64,000 bases of DNA from Mycobacteriales bacterium (GCA_030697205.1 JAUYQP010000014.1:60895-124894), one strand, 5' to 3'; numbered from the stretch's first letter, positions 1 to 11,158 are shown. Notes: generated by a model from the sequence alone, not told the origin. A program made the numbers and translations.

Positions 1-224
1 AGCATTTCGCGCAACTCGTCGAGCAACCCTCTGTCAGCCGGGCGGAACCGGCGGAAGAAGACGTCAGACGGCATGCTCCGTGGGCGGGTCCGCGGGTCGA
101 TGGCCGAGAGCCGAACCCGGTCCTGACCGTTCACGGTGATGATGACGTCTTCACCTGCGTCGACCTTGCGCAGCACGCCAGCAGTGTCGTTGCGGAGCTC
201 GCGAGAGGGCACTCGAACCATCAT
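1..224 (-). CDS. Phd/YefM-type antitoxin, partial (C-terminus beyond window)
   Basis: Reading leftward from two adjacent ATG codons (224 and 221), the product starts MMVRVPSRELRNDTAGVLRK and continues with a stretch ending DRVRLSAI. This is the N-terminal pattern of Phd/YefM (prevent-host-death) antitoxins, which bind DNA through this half and neutralise a toxin with the C-terminal half. About 74 codons are visible and the gene runs off the left edge, so the toxin partner, if any, lies outside. An inverted repeat GTAGC/GCTAC (235-250) just upstream could be the autoregulatory operator. Family call is by sequence pattern; function is inferred. Confidence 0.72.
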   Translation of the reverse strand, partial: MMVRVPSRELRNDTAGVLRKVDAGEDVIITVNGQDRVRLSAIDPRTRPRSMPSDVFFRRFRPADRGLLDELREM

Positions 225-307
225 GGCTACGACTGTAGCCGTCCTGCTACGGTACGCGCCGTGCATGCCTCCACCCGTCCGGCGCGTCCGTTAGGCAGGA
301 TGGTCAG

Positions 308-1494
308 ATGCGCCCTCCCCTGATCGAGCGCGTCACCGTCGAGGGCTACCGCGCCCTGCGTGACGTGCACCTCAAGGGCGTCCAGCCGTTGACGGTCCTC
401 GTCGGGCCCAACGGGAGCGGCAAGTCCACCTTCTTCGACGTGTTCGCCTTCCTCGGTGAGTGCTTCAGCGATGGTGTCCGTCGCGCCTGCGACAAGCGCA
501 ACGGCTTGGCCGACATGCGCAGTCGCGGCTACGACGGCCCGGTCCGACTCGAGTTCGCCTACCGCGAGGCGCCTGGCGAGCGACTTATGACCTATGTCCT
601 CGAGCTTGCCGAACACGGCGGTCGACCGGTCATCAGCAAGGAACTGCTCCGGTGGTCGGTCGCGCCGAGTGGGGGCCGACCGACACACGTCCTCGAGTTC
701 GCGAACGGCTCGGGCTTCGTCGTCGACGAGGCGACCGGGGAGAAGACGCCGCAGACGTTGGCCGAGCCGGACCTGCTCGCGGTCAACGCCCTCGGCCAGC
801 TCAAGGACCACCCTCGGGTGGAGGCCCTGCGACGCTTCATCACGGGCTGGCACGTTTCCTACCTCACAGCCAGCGCTGCCCGTGGGGTGCCCGAGGCCGG
901 CCCGCAGGAGCACCTGTCCCGCAGCGGGGAGAACCTCGCGAACGTGCTGCAGTACCTGCGGGAGCAGCACCCCGACCGGCTGCGCAGCATCCTCGCCTCC
1001 CTTTCCAGCAGCATCCCGCAGCTCGAGAGCGCCACCGACGAGCTGTCGCCGGACGGGCGACTGGTGCTGTGGCTCAAGGACGCTCCCTTCGAGCGACCCG
1101 TCCTGTCGCGCTACGCCAGTGACGGCACGCTGAAGATGCTGGCGTATCTCGTGCTCCTGCACGATCCGGACCCCGCGCCCTTCATCGGGATCGAAGAGCC
1201 GGAGAACTACCTGTACCCGACCCTCCTCGAGGGTCTGGCGACCCAGTGCAAGGTCGCGGCCGAGCGGTCCCAGGTGCTCGTGACCTCGCACAGCCACGAG
1301 TTCCTCAACGCGCTCGACCCTGGAGAGGTCGTCCTGTTCGCGCGCGACGAGAGTGGCTACACCAAGGTGCACCGACCACTCGACGTCACGGGTATCGGGT
1401 CGATGCTCGACGCCGGGGCGCATCTCGGCTGGCTCTGGCGCGAGGGCTACCTCGAGGCGCCTCGGCCGGAGCTGACCGTGCCGGACCAGACCGC

Positions 1495-1498
<4 letters not shown>
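308..1498 (+). CDS. AAA-family ATPase (RecF/OLD-like), partner of the following TOPRIM-like gene
   Basis: A 396-residue predicted cytoplasmic ATPase. Walker A is GPNGSGKST at residues 33-41, Walker B is FIGIEEPENYLYP at about 292-304, and TSHSHEFLNAL near 330 is the H-loop region; this layout is typical of OLD/RecF/SMC-like AAA ATPases (COG4637-like). ATG at 308 has AGGA seven bases upstream. Its stop overlaps the start of the next gene (GTGA), so the two are probably made together. Such ATPases paired with a TOPRIM protein are often defence or plasmid-exclusion systems; that role is inferred here. It lies directly upstream of aroB, where shikimate genes would normally be expected. Confidence 0.85.
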
Positions 1499-3663
<2,165 letters not shown>

Positions 3664-3667
<4 letters not shown>

Positions 3668-3852
3668 GGGTCACCGACGACGACGCCGCGATGCTGGAGC
3701 GGGCCGCGGCCAAGGAGGGCCGCCCGGCCTCCGACCTGCTCCACGAGGCGATCCTCGACTACACCAGCGGCTGGCGTCGCCGTCGCGACCAGCTGCTCGA
3801 CGACATCCTCGAGGTCGACGCCAAGCTGTTGCGCAAGCTGGGGACCACGTGA
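3664..3852 (+). CDS. Ribbon-helix-helix antitoxin of a Doc-type pair
   Basis: A 62-residue protein: a short strand (RVTDDD), two helices (AAMLERAAAKEG and PASDLLHEAILDYTS) as in Arc/CopG ribbon-helix-helix DNA-binding domains, then a charged C-terminal helix starting RRRRDQLLDDILEVD that probably binds the toxin. ATG 3664 overlaps the aroQ stop (ATGA), and its own stop overlaps the GTG of the Doc-like toxin. The order antitoxin-toxin and the tight coupling are typical of type II systems. Antitoxin role is inferred from size, fold pattern and neighbour. Confidence 0.7.
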
Positions 3853-4241
3853 CCCTCTACCTCGAGGTCGACGACCTGCTGCACGTCGTCGAGCGCATCA
3901 CCGGCCGGCACGCGACCACCCGCGACGCCGGACAGCTCGCGGCGGCCGTCGCCCGCCCGAAGGCGGTGCTGCGCGGCGTCGACGTCTACCCGAGCCTCGG
4001 CGAGAAGGCCGCCGCGCTGCTCGTGTCGCTGACGACGAGCAAGGGCTTGGCCGACGGCAACAAGCGGCTCGCCTGGGTCGCCACCCGGCTGTTCTGCGCG
4101 GCCAACGGCGCCCCGGTGCAGGTCGACGACGAGGAGGCGCTGAAGGTGCTGCGGGCCGTGGCGCTCGGTGACGTCGACGTCCCCGAGCTGGCCGAGCGGC
4201 TCGGCGGCTGGATGACCCCTGCCGTCGTCCCGGACGCCTGA
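3849..4241 (+). CDS. Doc/Fic-family toxin with a substituted core histidine
   Basis: A 130-residue death-on-curing family protein (YLEVDDLLHVVERITGR N-terminus, ALLVSLTTSKG, DGNKRLAW). Doc/Fic enzymes carry HxFx(D/E)GN(K/G)R; P1 Doc uses it to phosphorylate EF-Tu. Here residues 65-73 read KGLADGNKR: Asp69, Gly70, Asn71, Lys72 and Arg73 are kept, but the catalytic His position is Lys65 (codon AAG). This could mean an inactive or altered toxin, or a divergent subfamily. GTG start in a GTGA overlap with the antitoxin. Ends 54 bases before a second toxin-antitoxin pair. Confidence 0.8.
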   Translation: MTLYLEVDDLLHVVERITGRHATTRDAGQLAAAVARPKAVLRGVDVYPSLGEKAAALLVSLTTSKGLADGNKRLAWVATRLFCAANGAPVQVDDEEALKVLRAVALGDVDVPELAERLGGWMTPAVVPDA

Positions 4242-4283
4242 CGGTCGCCGCCATGCGTGCTGGCCCGTAGCCTCCCGACGACT

Positions 4284-4289
4284 TACGCT
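4284..4289 (+). promoter_or_regulatory. -10 element of probable leaderless vapB promoter
   Basis: TACGCT ends six bases before the GTG at 4296, with no Shine-Dalgarno in between. This is the spacing expected when transcription starts at the start codon. It gives the second toxin-antitoxin pair its own promoter, separate from the aro operon. Confidence 0.45.
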
Positions 4290-4295
4290 GACAGC

Positions 4296-4529
4296 GTGAC
4301 GATCACGGTGCACCTTCCGGACGAGCTGGCTGCGCCGCTCGCGGCGGCTGCGGCGGCTCGTGGGGTGGACGTGGGGCAGGTCGCTGCCGAGCTCGTGGCG
4401 CAAGGGCTTGCGAACGACACCGAGGCCGATCCTCTGGAGAGCTTTCTCGGTAGTGGTGCTTCCGGGGACCGCAGTCCTCTCGACCTCCACGGCGTTCGGG
4501 CAGCTCTTGCGGCTCGTCGCGCTGAGTAA
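4296..4529 (+). CDS. VapB-like ribbon-helix-helix antitoxin
   Basis: A 77-residue product from GTG 4296 (VTITVHLPDELAAPLAAAAA), an N-terminal strand-helix pattern of ribbon-helix-helix antitoxins, then an acidic/neutral tail with FLGSGASGDRSPLDLHGVR, a toxin-binding tail style seen in actinobacterial VapB. The PIN-domain toxin begins five bases after its stop. Start chosen because of the -10 element at 4284-4289; earlier in-frame codons lie before that promoter. Expected role: bind and inhibit VapC and autoregulate the pair. Confidence 0.72.
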   Translation: MTITVHLPDELAAPLAAAAAARGVDVGQVAAELVAQGLANDTEADPLESFLGSGASGDRSPLDLHGVRAALAARRAE

Positions 4530-4534
4530 GGGTT

Positions 4535-4960
4535 GTGACTGCGCGGGGCGTTCTGCTGTGCGACACGGGGGTACTGCTGTCTGCGGCCGACACGGATGAG
4601 CCGCAGCACCACGTCTGTGCCGGATTGATCCGTGCCCATCGTGGACAGCTCGCCGTGCCAGTGCCCGTCGTGCCGGAGACGGCGTGGTTGCTCGAGTCGC
4701 GGCTTGGCAGCGATGCCGAAGTGCGCTTCCTGCGTCTGATCACCTCAGGCACAGTGCGGGTCCTGGACCTCACGCAGGACGACTACGTGCGCTGTGCCGA
4801 GCTGGTTGCGCAGTACGCCGATCTCGGGCTGGGTTTCGTCGATGCCAGCATCGTCACAGTGGCCGAGAACCTCGGCCTCGCTGAGCTCGCAACACTGAAC
4901 CACCGTGACTTTGCCGTCGTGCGCCCACGGCATGTCGAGGCGTTCACCCTCCTCCCGTAG
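4535..4960 (+). CDS. VapC-like PIN-domain ribonuclease toxin
   Basis: A 141-residue PIN-domain protein. Acidic active-site candidates are visible in order: the Asp of LLCDTGVLLSA near residue 10, the Glu of VPETAWLLES near 49, and the Asp of GLGFVDASIV near 107, followed by LATLNHRDFAVV with a further Asp. VapC toxins cut tRNA or rRNA using Mg2+; the target here is unknown. GTG start five bases after the antitoxin stop. The fold assignment is clear; specificity cannot be read from sequence. Confidence 0.85.
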   Translation: MTARGVLLCDTGVLLSAADTDEPQHHVCAGLIRAHRGQLAVPVPVVPETAWLLESRLGSDAEVRFLRLITSGTVRVLDLTQDDYVRCAELVAQYADLGLGFVDASIVTVAENLGLAELATLNHRDFAVVRPRHVEAFTLLP

Positions 4961-4978
4961 CCCTGACAGACTGCGCGG

Positions 4979-5899
4979 GTGAGAGATCTCGGGCGGACGT
5001 GGATGGTGCTCCTGCGGGACGTCAGCGAGGAGGTCCGCGTCCCGGGGGAGTCGCAGCTGTCCGCTGCCGTGGTGCTGCACGCCGAGACCGGGCTGGTGCT
5101 GGGTGTATCCCTTGGCCCGACCGAGGACATCGCGCTCGCCGGGGCCTTCGACCGAGCCCTGACGCTGCCTGCTGCTGAGCTCCCCCCGGCGCCGCCGAGC
5201 CGAGTCGTCTTCCTGCTCGACACTGGCGACGCGGTCCGCCTCGCAGTGAAGACGGCCGGGCTGGAGCCCGAGCTGATCGAGGCCGGGCAGATGCTCGAAG
5301 CCGAGGAGGTCTTCGACGGGCTCTTGGGTCATCTCTCGGGACGCGCGCAGCCCGATGAGCCGCCGTCGGCCGACGAGTGGATCGTGCTGGTCCAGGCCAG
5401 CCGCGCCTTCGCGCTGGCCTGTCCGTGGGAGCGCTGGAGCGACGCGGTCCATGTGAGGGTGGACCTCGAGATCGAAGGGACCGCGGCGTCCTACGTCGCG
5501 GTCGTCATGGGCGCGTCGGGCATCCAGCACGGTCTCGCGGTCTACCGCGGAAAGGTGCTGCCCGCGGACCTGTCCCTGGAGCCCGGCAGGGCACCCGACG
5601 GCACCTTGCTGCTCTTCCTCGACGCGCGCCACGAGGTACCGGCCGTCTTCGCGCAGAAGGCGCTGCGCTACGGGTGGCCCGCCGACGACGCGCTGCACCC
5701 CGCCTGGATCGCCTCCGACGCGGACGGGCCGCACGACCTCGGGGCCGACGACGCGGCGGCGCTGACGGTCGTCGTGCAGGCCGTGCTCGCGCTCGACCGG
5801 CAGCGGCTCGCACCCGTCGACGCGGGTCCGCTCGCCGGGCAGGTCGGGCTCGCGGACGGCCGCGTCGCGTCGTACGCCATCCACCGCCCTGCGAGGTGA
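4979..5899 (+). CDS. Uncharacterised protein between the toxin-antitoxin genes and efp
   Basis: A 306-residue acidic protein starting at GTG 4979. I do not confidently recognise it; the opening (RTWMVLLRDVSEEVRVPGES, then VVLHAETGLVLGVSLG) is reminiscent of DUF6930-type proteins. It has no signal peptide or membrane segment. Mid-region WERWSDAVHVRVDLEIEGTA and a following alternating hydrophobic region suggest an alpha/beta domain. Actinobacteria often carry the peptidase gene pepQ between aroQ and efp; this gene and the toxin-antitoxin pairs occupy that place. No function is proposed. Confidence 0.6.
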   Translation: MRDLGRTWMVLLRDVSEEVRVPGESQLSAAVVLHAETGLVLGVSLGPTEDIALAGAFDRALTLPAAELPPAPPSRVVFLLDTGDAVRLAVKTAGLEPELIEAGQMLEAEEVFDGLLGHLSGRAQPDEPPSADEWIVLVQASRAFALACPWERWSDAVHVRVDLEIEGTAASYVAVVMGASGIQHGLAVYRGKVLPADLSLEPGRAPDGTLLLFLDARHEVPAVFAQKALRYGWPADDALHPAWIASDADGPHDLGADDAAALTVVVQAVLALDRQRLAPVDAGPLAGQVGLADGRVASYAIHRPAR

Positions 5900-5932
5900 G
5901 GCGCGTCGGGCGAGCGAGGGCGCGAGCCTGAC

Positions 5933-5938
5933 TAGACT
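5933..5938 (+). promoter_or_regulatory. -10 element of probable leaderless efp promoter
   Basis: TAGACT lies eight bases before the efp ATG (5947), and the bases between lack a Shine-Dalgarno sequence. Transcription would begin at or next to the start codon. No convincing -35 is seen. Confidence 0.5.
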
Positions 5939-5946
5939 CGCTGCTC

Positions 5947-6513
5947 ATGGCGACCACGAACGACCTTAAGAACGGCATGGTGCTCCAGCTCGACAACGGC
6001 CTGTGGGCCGTCAACGAGTTCCAGCACGTCAAGCCCGGCAAGGGCGGTGCCTTCGTCCGCACCACGCTGAAGAACGTCGTCAGCGGCAAGGTCGTCGACA
6101 AGACCTTCAACGCCGGCACCAAGGTCGAGATCGCGCAGGTCGACAAGCGCGACATGTCCTACCTCTACAAGGAGGGCACCGACTACGTCTTCATGGACAG
6201 CGACACCTTCGACCAGGTCTACGTGCCGGAGACGACGCTCGGTGACGGCAAGGACTACCTGCTCGAGAGCATGAACGTCATCGTCGCCATGCACGAGGGC
6301 GCGGCGCTCTACGTCGAGCTGCCGGTGTCGGCGGAGTACATCGTGGCTCACACCGACCCGGGCCTGCAGGGCGACCGCTCGACCGGCGGCACCAAGCCCG
6401 CCACCCTCGAGACCGGTGCCGAGATCGCGGTCCCGCTGTTCCTCACGACTGGCGAGAAGATCAAGGTGGACACCCGCGACGGTCGTTACCTGGGTCGGGT
6501 CAACGAGAAGTAG
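5947..6513 (+). CDS. efp: Elongation factor P
   Basis: Relieves ribosome stalling at polyproline stretches by entering between P and E sites. The 188-residue product has the normal three beta-barrel length, starting [20 protein letters not shown]. The tip loop is PGKGGAF with Lys at the position that is modified in many bacteria; the downstream signature region includes [10 protein letters not shown] and [17 protein letters not shown]. Its TAG stop shares a base with the nusB GTG. Confidence 0.98.
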   Translation: MATTNDLKNGMVLQLDNGLWAVNEFQHVKPGKGGAFVRTTLKNVVSGKVVDKTFNAGTKVEIAQVDKRDMSYLYKEGTDYVFMDSDTFDQVYVPETTLGDGKDYLLESMNVIVAMHEGAALYVELPVSAEYIVAHTDPGLQGDRSTGGTKPATLETGAEIAVPLFLTTGEKIKVDTRDGRYLGRVNEK

Positions 6514-6926
6514 TGGGCGCTCGGAGCAAGGCCCGCAAGCGCGCGCTCGACGTCCTCTACGAGGCCGACCAGCGTGACGGCGACCCGATCGCCACCCTCA
6601 AGGAGCGGCTGGCGCAGTCCGACCCACCGGTCCCGGAGTACGCCGTGGAGCTCGTCGAGGGCGTCGTCGCCCACCGCGAGCGCATCGACGAGCTGCTCTC
6701 GACCTACGCCGCCGAGGACTGGACGCTCGAGCGCTTCCCCGCAGTGGACCGCGCGGTCCTGCGCATCGGCACCTACGAGCTGCTGTGGCGCGACGACGTG
6801 CCCGACGCGGTCGCGGTGAGCGAGGCGGTCGAGCTCGCCGGGTCGCTGTCGACCGACGAGTCGGCCGGCTTCGTCAACGGCCTGCTGGCCCGGCTGCTCC
6901 AGCTCAAGCCCTCGCTCTCGGTCTGA
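6513..6926 (+). CDS. nusB: Transcription antitermination factor NusB
   Basis: RNA-binding partner of NusE (S10) in rRNA antitermination at boxA. The 137-residue product ([22 protein letters not shown], then [21 protein letters not shown], and [15 protein letters not shown]) is a full-length NusB. GTG 6513 overlaps the last base of the efp stop, so the two are coupled. It ends ahead of a long inverted repeat separating it from the convergent bldD gene. A target boxA-like element is present in the rRNA leader at the right end of this window. Confidence 0.97.
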   Translation: MGARSKARKRALDVLYEADQRDGDPIATLKERLAQSDPPVPEYAVELVEGVVAHRERIDELLSTYAAEDWTLERFPAVDRAVLRIGTYELLWRDDVPDAVAVSEAVELAGSLSTDESAGFVNGLLARLLQLKPSLSV

Positions 6927-6953
6927 GCCCGGACAGCAGGTCCCCGGACAGCA

Positions 6954-7001
6954 GTACGGCGGGAGCGCGAGGCACAGGGTTGCCGCGCGGTCCCGCCGTA
7001 C
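6954..7001. terminator. Bidirectional terminator-like inverted repeat between nusB and bldD
   Basis: An 11-bp perfect inverted repeat (GTACGGCGGGA at 6954-6964, its complement at 6991-7001), extended inward by GCGCG/CGCGC with a two-base bulge. It sits between the stops of convergent genes and has no T-run, as is common for high-GC terminators. A 12-bp direct repeat with 15-bp period (6928-6939 and 6943-6954) precedes it. Confidence 0.6.
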
Positions 7002-7017
7002 GGCAGGTGGTGCAGTC

Positions 7018-7509
7018 CTAGACCTCGACGGCCCGCCGGGCGTCGGAGGAAAGCACGCCCCAGCCGATGAGCTGCTCGGTGAGGGCGGAGGGCGAGGCGT
7101 CGTAGATGACCGCGAGCGAGCGCAGGTCCTCCTGGCGGATCGACAGCACCCGGCCGTTGTAGTCACCGCGCTGGCTCTGGATCGTCGCGGCGTAGCGGGC
7201 GAGCGGGGCAGCCTTGTCAGCCGGCACCTGCGAGAGCTGCTCGAGGTCGATGATGATGCGCGCGGCCGGCTCGTTGGCCGCGGCGGCGAGGTGACCCTCG
7301 GGCAGCAGCTCGCCGACGGGGACGCCGTAGAAGTCCGCGAGCTCCGAGAGCCGCTGGACCGTGACGGCGCGGTCGCCGCGCTCGTAGGAGCCGACGACGA
7401 CAGCCTTCCAGCGGCCCTGGCTCTTCTCCTCGACACCGTGCAGGGACAGGCCCTGCTGGGTGCGGATGGCACGCAGTCGGGACCCGAGGGCCTTGGCGTA
7501 GTCGGTCAC
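7018..7509 (-). CDS. bldD: BldD-like developmental regulator, cyclic-di-GMP-responsive
   Basis: A 163-residue regulator with an N-terminal XRE-type helix-turn-helix (residues about 5-70, including [20 protein letters not shown] and [15 protein letters not shown]) and a C-terminal c-di-GMP-binding domain. The known BldD ligand signature RxD-X8-RxxD is intact: R114-G-D116, eight residues, R125-Q-E-D128. In Streptomyces tetrameric c-di-GMP glues two BldD C-terminal domains together to repress sporulation genes. The start is GTG 7509, seven bases after GGAG on the minus strand; an upstream in-frame ATG (7530) lacks such support. Divergent from pyrR. Confidence 0.95.
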   Translation of the reverse strand: MTDYAKALGSRLRAIRTQQGLSLHGVEEKSQGRWKAVVVGSYERGDRAVTVQRLSELADFYGVPVGELLPEGHLAAAANEPAARIIIDLEQLSQVPADKAAPLARYAATIQSQRGDYNGRVLSIRQEDLRSLAVIYDASPSALTEQLIGWGVLSSDARRAVEV

Positions 7510-7748
7510 TGGGGGACTCCAAGGGTGCATGAGGACGGACGCAACGTGCTCGGCGTCGGTCTCACCACTAGCTCGACCGGGGGGTCGACCCTGGCGCCCG
7601 AGGGCGCCGGAGTCGTGGTGACCGTGGTCCCCGCGGCGTCACAGCCTCGCCTGACTACAGCGAGTGACGGTACGGCCACCTTGCCGTCAAGGTCAAGCAC
7701 GGACGGTGACGTGACGTGCCGCCCGCGGGGGGTGCCGTCTCCTTGGGG

Positions 7749-7754
7749 TACCGT
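7749..7754 (+). promoter_or_regulatory. Candidate -10 element for the pyr operon
   Basis: TACCGT would place transcription start near 7761, giving an about 50-base leader that contains the whole PyrR-binding hairpin. No good -35 is visible. The rest of the 300-base bldD-pyrR gap (7510-7748) holds no gene that I can support. Confidence 0.3.
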
Positions 7755-7764
7755 CGTGGCTGAG

Positions 7765-7801
7765 CTTCCACCGAGCCCGTCCCGTGAGGCGGGGAAGGAG
7801 G
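7765..7801 (+). promoter_or_regulatory. PyrR-binding RNA hairpin overlapping the pyrR ribosome-binding site
   Basis: Upper stem CCCGTC (7776-7781) pairs with GGCGGG (7788-7793) around the hexaloop CCGTGA (7782-7787), matching the CNGNGA loop of known PyrR-binding RNAs. A purine-containing 5' internal bulge separates it from a lower stem, CTTC (7765-7768) with GAAG (7794-7797). That lower stem takes in the first part of the Shine-Dalgarno AAGGAGG (7795-7801), eight bases before the pyrR GTG. UMP-bound PyrR would be expected to stabilise the hairpin and block translation, as reported for mycobacterial pyrR. Confidence 0.75.
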
Positions 7802-7809
7802 TCCGGCCG

Positions 7810-8424
7810 GTGACGGCTGACGAGACCCGCGCGCGCCCGGTCACCGGGGATCCCGCCGCCGCCAAGCCCGTCCTCGGCGATTCCGACGTGCAGCGCGTGC
7901 TGGACCGGATGGCCCACGAGCTGCTGGAGAAGACCGGCGGAGGCGCCGACGTCGTCCTGCTCGGTATCCCGACCCGCGGGCCGCTGCTCGCCGCGCGCCT
8001 CGCCGCGCGCATGCAGGCCTTCGAGGGCGTGAGCGTCCCGAGCGGCGCGCTCGACGTCACGATGTACCGCGACGACCTGCGGCTGAAGAGCCCCCGCGCG
8101 CTCGAGGAGACCGACGTCCCGGTCTCGGGCGTCGACGGCAAGCTGGTCGTGCTCGTCGACGACGTGCTCTTCTCCGGCCGCACGATCCGGGCGGCGCTCG
8201 ACGCGCTGGCCGACCTCGGCCGGCCGCGCGCCGTGCAGCTCGCGGTGCTGGTCGACCGCGGCCACCGAGAGCTCCCGATCCGCGCCGACTACGTCGGCAA
8301 GAACATCCCGACCTCGCTCAAGGAGACCGTCCACGTGCTGCTGACCGAGACCGACGGGCGCGACGGCGTGCTGCTGGGCCCGGCGGCGTCGATGTCAGGG
8401 TCGACGGCAGGGGACCCCCGGTGA
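7810..8424 (+). CDS. pyrR: Bifunctional pyr operon regulator / uracil phosphoribosyltransferase PyrR
   Basis: RNA-binding regulator that senses UMP/UTP versus PRPP. The 204-residue product has [26 protein letters not shown], and the PRPP-binding loop [23 protein letters not shown], followed by [20 protein letters not shown]. Start GTG 7810 is eight bases after AAGGAGG; no other start has this. First gene of the pyr operon; its stop overlaps the pyrB GTG (GTGA). The hairpin over its own ribosome-binding site points to autogenous translational control passed down the coupled genes. Confidence 0.96.
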   Translation: MTADETRARPVTGDPAAAKPVLGDSDVQRVLDRMAHELLEKTGGGADVVLLGIPTRGPLLAARLAARMQAFEGVSVPSGALDVTMYRDDLRLKSPRALEETDVPVSGVDGKLVVLVDDVLFSGRTIRAALDALADLGRPRAVQLAVLVDRGHRELPIRADYVGKNIPTSLKETVHVLLTETDGRDGVLLGPAASMSGSTAGDPR

Positions 8425-9359
8425 AGCGCCACCTGCTGTCGGCCGCCGACCTCACCCGCGACGACGCCCTGCTCGTTCTCGACACCGCGAGCGAGCTCGC
8501 CGACCTCATCGAGCGCGCCTCGGTGAAGAAGCTGCCGACCCTGCGCGGCCGCACCGTGGTCAACCTGTTCTTCGAGGACTCGACCCGCACCAAGATGAGC
8601 TTCGACCTCGCGGCCAAGCGGCTGTCCGCCGACACGATCGGCTTCGCCGCCAAGGGCTCGTCGGTGTCGAAGGGCGAGACCCTCAAGGACACCGCGCTGA
8701 CGCTCGAGGCGATGGGCTGCGACGCCGTCGTCATCCGCCACTCCTGGTCCGGCGCCCCGGTCAACCTCAGCCGCTGGATCAAGGGCTCGGTCATCAACGC
8801 CGGCGACGGCACCCACGAGCACCCGACCCAGGCGCTGCTCGACGCCTACACGATGCGCCAGCGGCTCGGCCGCCTCGAGGGCCTGCGGGTCACGATCGTC
8901 GGTGACATCCTGCACAGCCGGGTGGCGCGCTCCAACGTCCTGCTGCTCGCGACCCTCGGCGCCGAGGTCACCCTCGTCGCCCCGCCGACCCTGCTGCCGG
9001 TCGGCGTCGGGGCCTGGCCCTGCGAGGTCTCCTACGACCTCGACGCCGTGCTGCCCAAGAGCGACGTCGTGATGATGCTGCGCGTCCAGCGCGAGCGCAT
9101 GGGCGCCGCCTACTTCCCCTCCGCGCGGGAGTACTCCCGCCGCTACGGCCTCGACCTCGACCGGGTGAGGAAGCTCTCCGACGAGGCCATCGTCATGCAC
9201 CCCGGCCCGATGGTGCGCGGCATGGAGATCGCCTCCGAGGTCGCCGACGGCCTGCGCTCGACGATCGTCGACCAGGTCGCCAACGGCGTGTCCGTCCGGA
9301 TGGCCGTCCTCTACCTGCTGCTCGGCGGAGCCGAGCCCGCGATCGGAGCCGAGCAGTGA
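8421..9359 (+). CDS. pyrB: Aspartate carbamoyltransferase catalytic subunit
   Basis: Joins carbamoyl phosphate and aspartate, the committed step of pyrimidine synthesis. The 312-residue product has the carbamoyl-phosphate loop [44 protein letters not shown], and the C-terminal [13 protein letters not shown]. No regulatory pyrI subunit is encoded nearby. GTG start in a GTGA overlap with pyrR; its own stop overlaps the pyrC GTG the same way. Confidence 0.97.
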   Translation: MKRHLLSAADLTRDDALLVLDTASELADLIERASVKKLPTLRGRTVVNLFFEDSTRTKMSFDLAAKRLSADTIGFAAKGSSVSKGETLKDTALTLEAMGCDAVVIRHSWSGAPVNLSRWIKGSVINAGDGTHEHPTQALLDAYTMRQRLGRLEGLRVTIVGDILHSRVARSNVLLLATLGAEVTLVAPPTLLPVGVGAWPCEVSYDLDAVLPKSDVVMMLRVQRERMGAAYFPSAREYSRRYGLDLDRVRKLSDEAIVMHPGPMVRGMEIASEVADGLRSTIVDQVANGVSVRMAVLYLLLGGAEPAIGAEQ

Positions 9360-10642
9360 GCTGGTTGATCCGCGACGTCGTCCCCTACGGCGAGGGCCCC
9401 GCCGTCGACGTGCGCGTCGTCGACGGCCGCATCGCCGAGATCGGCCCCGGCCTGTCGGCCGGCGACAGCCAGTCCTACGCCGGAGCCGGCGCGGTCCTGC
9501 TGCCGGGACTGGTGGACCTGCACACCCACCTGCGCGAGCCGGGTCGCGAGGACGCCGAGACCGTCGAGAGCGGCACCCTGGCCGCGGCCCTCGGTGGCTT
9601 CACCGCCGTCCACGCCATGGCCAACACCGACCCGGTCGCCGACACCGCGGGTGTCGTCGAGCAGGTCTGGCGGCTCGGCCAGGAGGCCGGCCACTGCGAC
9701 GTCGCGCCCGTCGGTGCGGTCACCGTCGGCCTCGCCGGCGAGGAGATGGCCGAGCTCGGCACGATGGCCGACAGCGCCGCCCGGGTCCGGGTCTTCTCCG
9801 ACGACGGCAAGTGCGTCAGTGACGCCTCCCTCATGCGCCGGGCGCTGGAGTACGTCAAGGCCTTCGACGGCGTCATCGCCCAGCACGCGCAGGAGCCGCG
9901 GCTCACCGTCGGCGCGCAGATGAACGAGGGCGTCTGGTCCTCCCGCCTCGGCCTCACCGGCTGGCCCGCGGTCGCCGAGGAGGCGATCATCGCCCGCGAC
10001 TGCCTGCTGGCCGCCCACGTCGGCAGTCGGCTGCACGTCTGCCACGTCTCCACCGCCGGCTCGGTCGAGCTCATCCGCTGGGCCAAGGGCAAGGGCTGGG
10101 ACGTCACCGCCGAGGTCACCCCGCACCACCTCGTCCTCACCGACGAGCGGGCCTGCTCCTACGACCCGGTCTTCAAGGTCAACCCCCCGCTGCGCACCCA
10201 GGACGACGTCGACGCGCTGCGCGAGGCCCTCGCCGACGGCACCATCGACGCGGTCGCGACCGACCACGCCCCCCACGCGCTGGAGGACAAGGAGGCGGAG
10301 TGGGGCGCCGCGGCCATGGGCATGACCGGCCTCGAGACCGCCCTCGGGATCGTGGCGGAGACGATGGTCGTCCCGGGCCGCCTCACCTGGCGCCAGGTCG
10401 CGGCCCGCATGTCGGAGACCCCCGCGCGGATCGGGCGGCTCGAGGGCCACGGCCGGCCGCTCGCGGTCGGCGAGCCCGCCCACCTGGTGCTCGTCGACAC
10501 CGGCGCGGCCTGGACCGTCGACCCCGCCCAGTCGGCCAGCCGCAGCCGCAACACCCCCTTCGCCGGCCGGGAGCTGCCGGTGTCGGTGCGCGCGACCTTC
10601 CTGCGCGGCACCCCGACCGTCCTCGACGGCAAGCCGGCCTGA
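9356..10642 (+). CDS. pyrC: Dihydroorotase, class I
   Basis: Zn-dependent cyclisation of N-carbamoyl-aspartate. The 428-residue length and the motif [17 protein letters not shown] (two metal His plus Arg) are class I; further metal positions are in [16 protein letters not shown] and the catalytic [11 protein letters not shown] start overlapping the pyrB stop. The next gene starts four bases after its stop. Confidence 0.97.
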   Translation: MSWLIRDVVPYGEGPAVDVRVVDGRIAEIGPGLSAGDSQSYAGAGAVLLPGLVDLHTHLREPGREDAETVESGTLAAALGGFTAVHAMANTDPVADTAGVVEQVWRLGQEAGHCDVAPVGAVTVGLAGEEMAELGTMADSAARVRVFSDDGKCVSDASLMRRALEYVKAFDGVIAQHAQEPRLTVGAQMNEGVWSSRLGLTGWPAVAEEAIIARDCLLAAHVGSRLHVCHVSTAGSVELIRWAKGKGWDVTAEVTPHHLVLTDERACSYDPVFKVNPPLRTQDDVDALREALADGTIDAVATDHAPHALEDKEAEWGAAAMGMTGLETALGIVAETMVVPGRLTWRQVAARMSETPARIGRLEGHGRPLAVGEPAHLVLVDTGAAWTVDPAQSASRSRNTPFAGRELPVSVRATFLRGTPTVLDGKPA

Positions 10643-10645
10643 CGG

Positions 10646-11154
10646 GTGAGTGCCGACCGGGTCGCGTTGACGCTGGGCACGCTGCTCTTCGCGGTCGCCG
10701 TCTACGCCCTCATGCTCAAGGGCTGGCGCGGCCGCCAGCGCCGCCAGGCCGACCTGCCCGCTCCGCCCGCGCCGCCCGAGGTCCGCGGCGGGGTCGTCGT
10801 CGGCGCCACCCCGGGGCTGTTCGTCGGCACCGTCGTCAGCGGGGACTGGCTCGACCGGGTCGCCGTGCACCGGCTGTCGGATCGCTCCACCTGCGAGGTC
10901 GTGCTCACCGTCGACGGCCTGCACGTGCTGCGCGAGCGGCTGCCCGAGCTCTACCTGCCGCTCACCGCGGTCGTGGGCGCCGAGGTCGGTGACAAGCTCG
11001 CCGGCAAGGTGATGGGCGCCGGCGGCCTGCTGCTCGTCAGCTGGCGGCTCGGCGAGCGCACCCTGACCAGCGGCATCCGCGCTGACGACCACACCCAGCA
11101 CCGCCGCCTCGCCGACGCGATCACCGCCCTGCTGCCTCTCGAGGAGACCGCCTC

Positions 11155-11158
<4 letters not shown>
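10646..11158 (+). CDS. Membrane-anchored PH-like protein of the pyr operon, unknown function
   Basis: A 170-residue product with one N-terminal membrane segment ([19 protein letters not shown], residues about 6-24), a basic stretch ([10 protein letters not shown]), then a soluble beta-rich domain to the end. A PH-like transporter-associated protein in this position, between pyrC and carA, is common in actinobacterial pyr operons as I know them. It is coupled to carA by an ATGA overlap. No catalytic motif is visible; its role in pyrimidine synthesis is not established. Confidence 0.7.

Noticed and set aside
7510..7748. BldD operator between bldD and pyrR
   Set aside because: Autoregulation is plausible, but no sequence here matches the pseudo-palindromic consensus well enough to claim.
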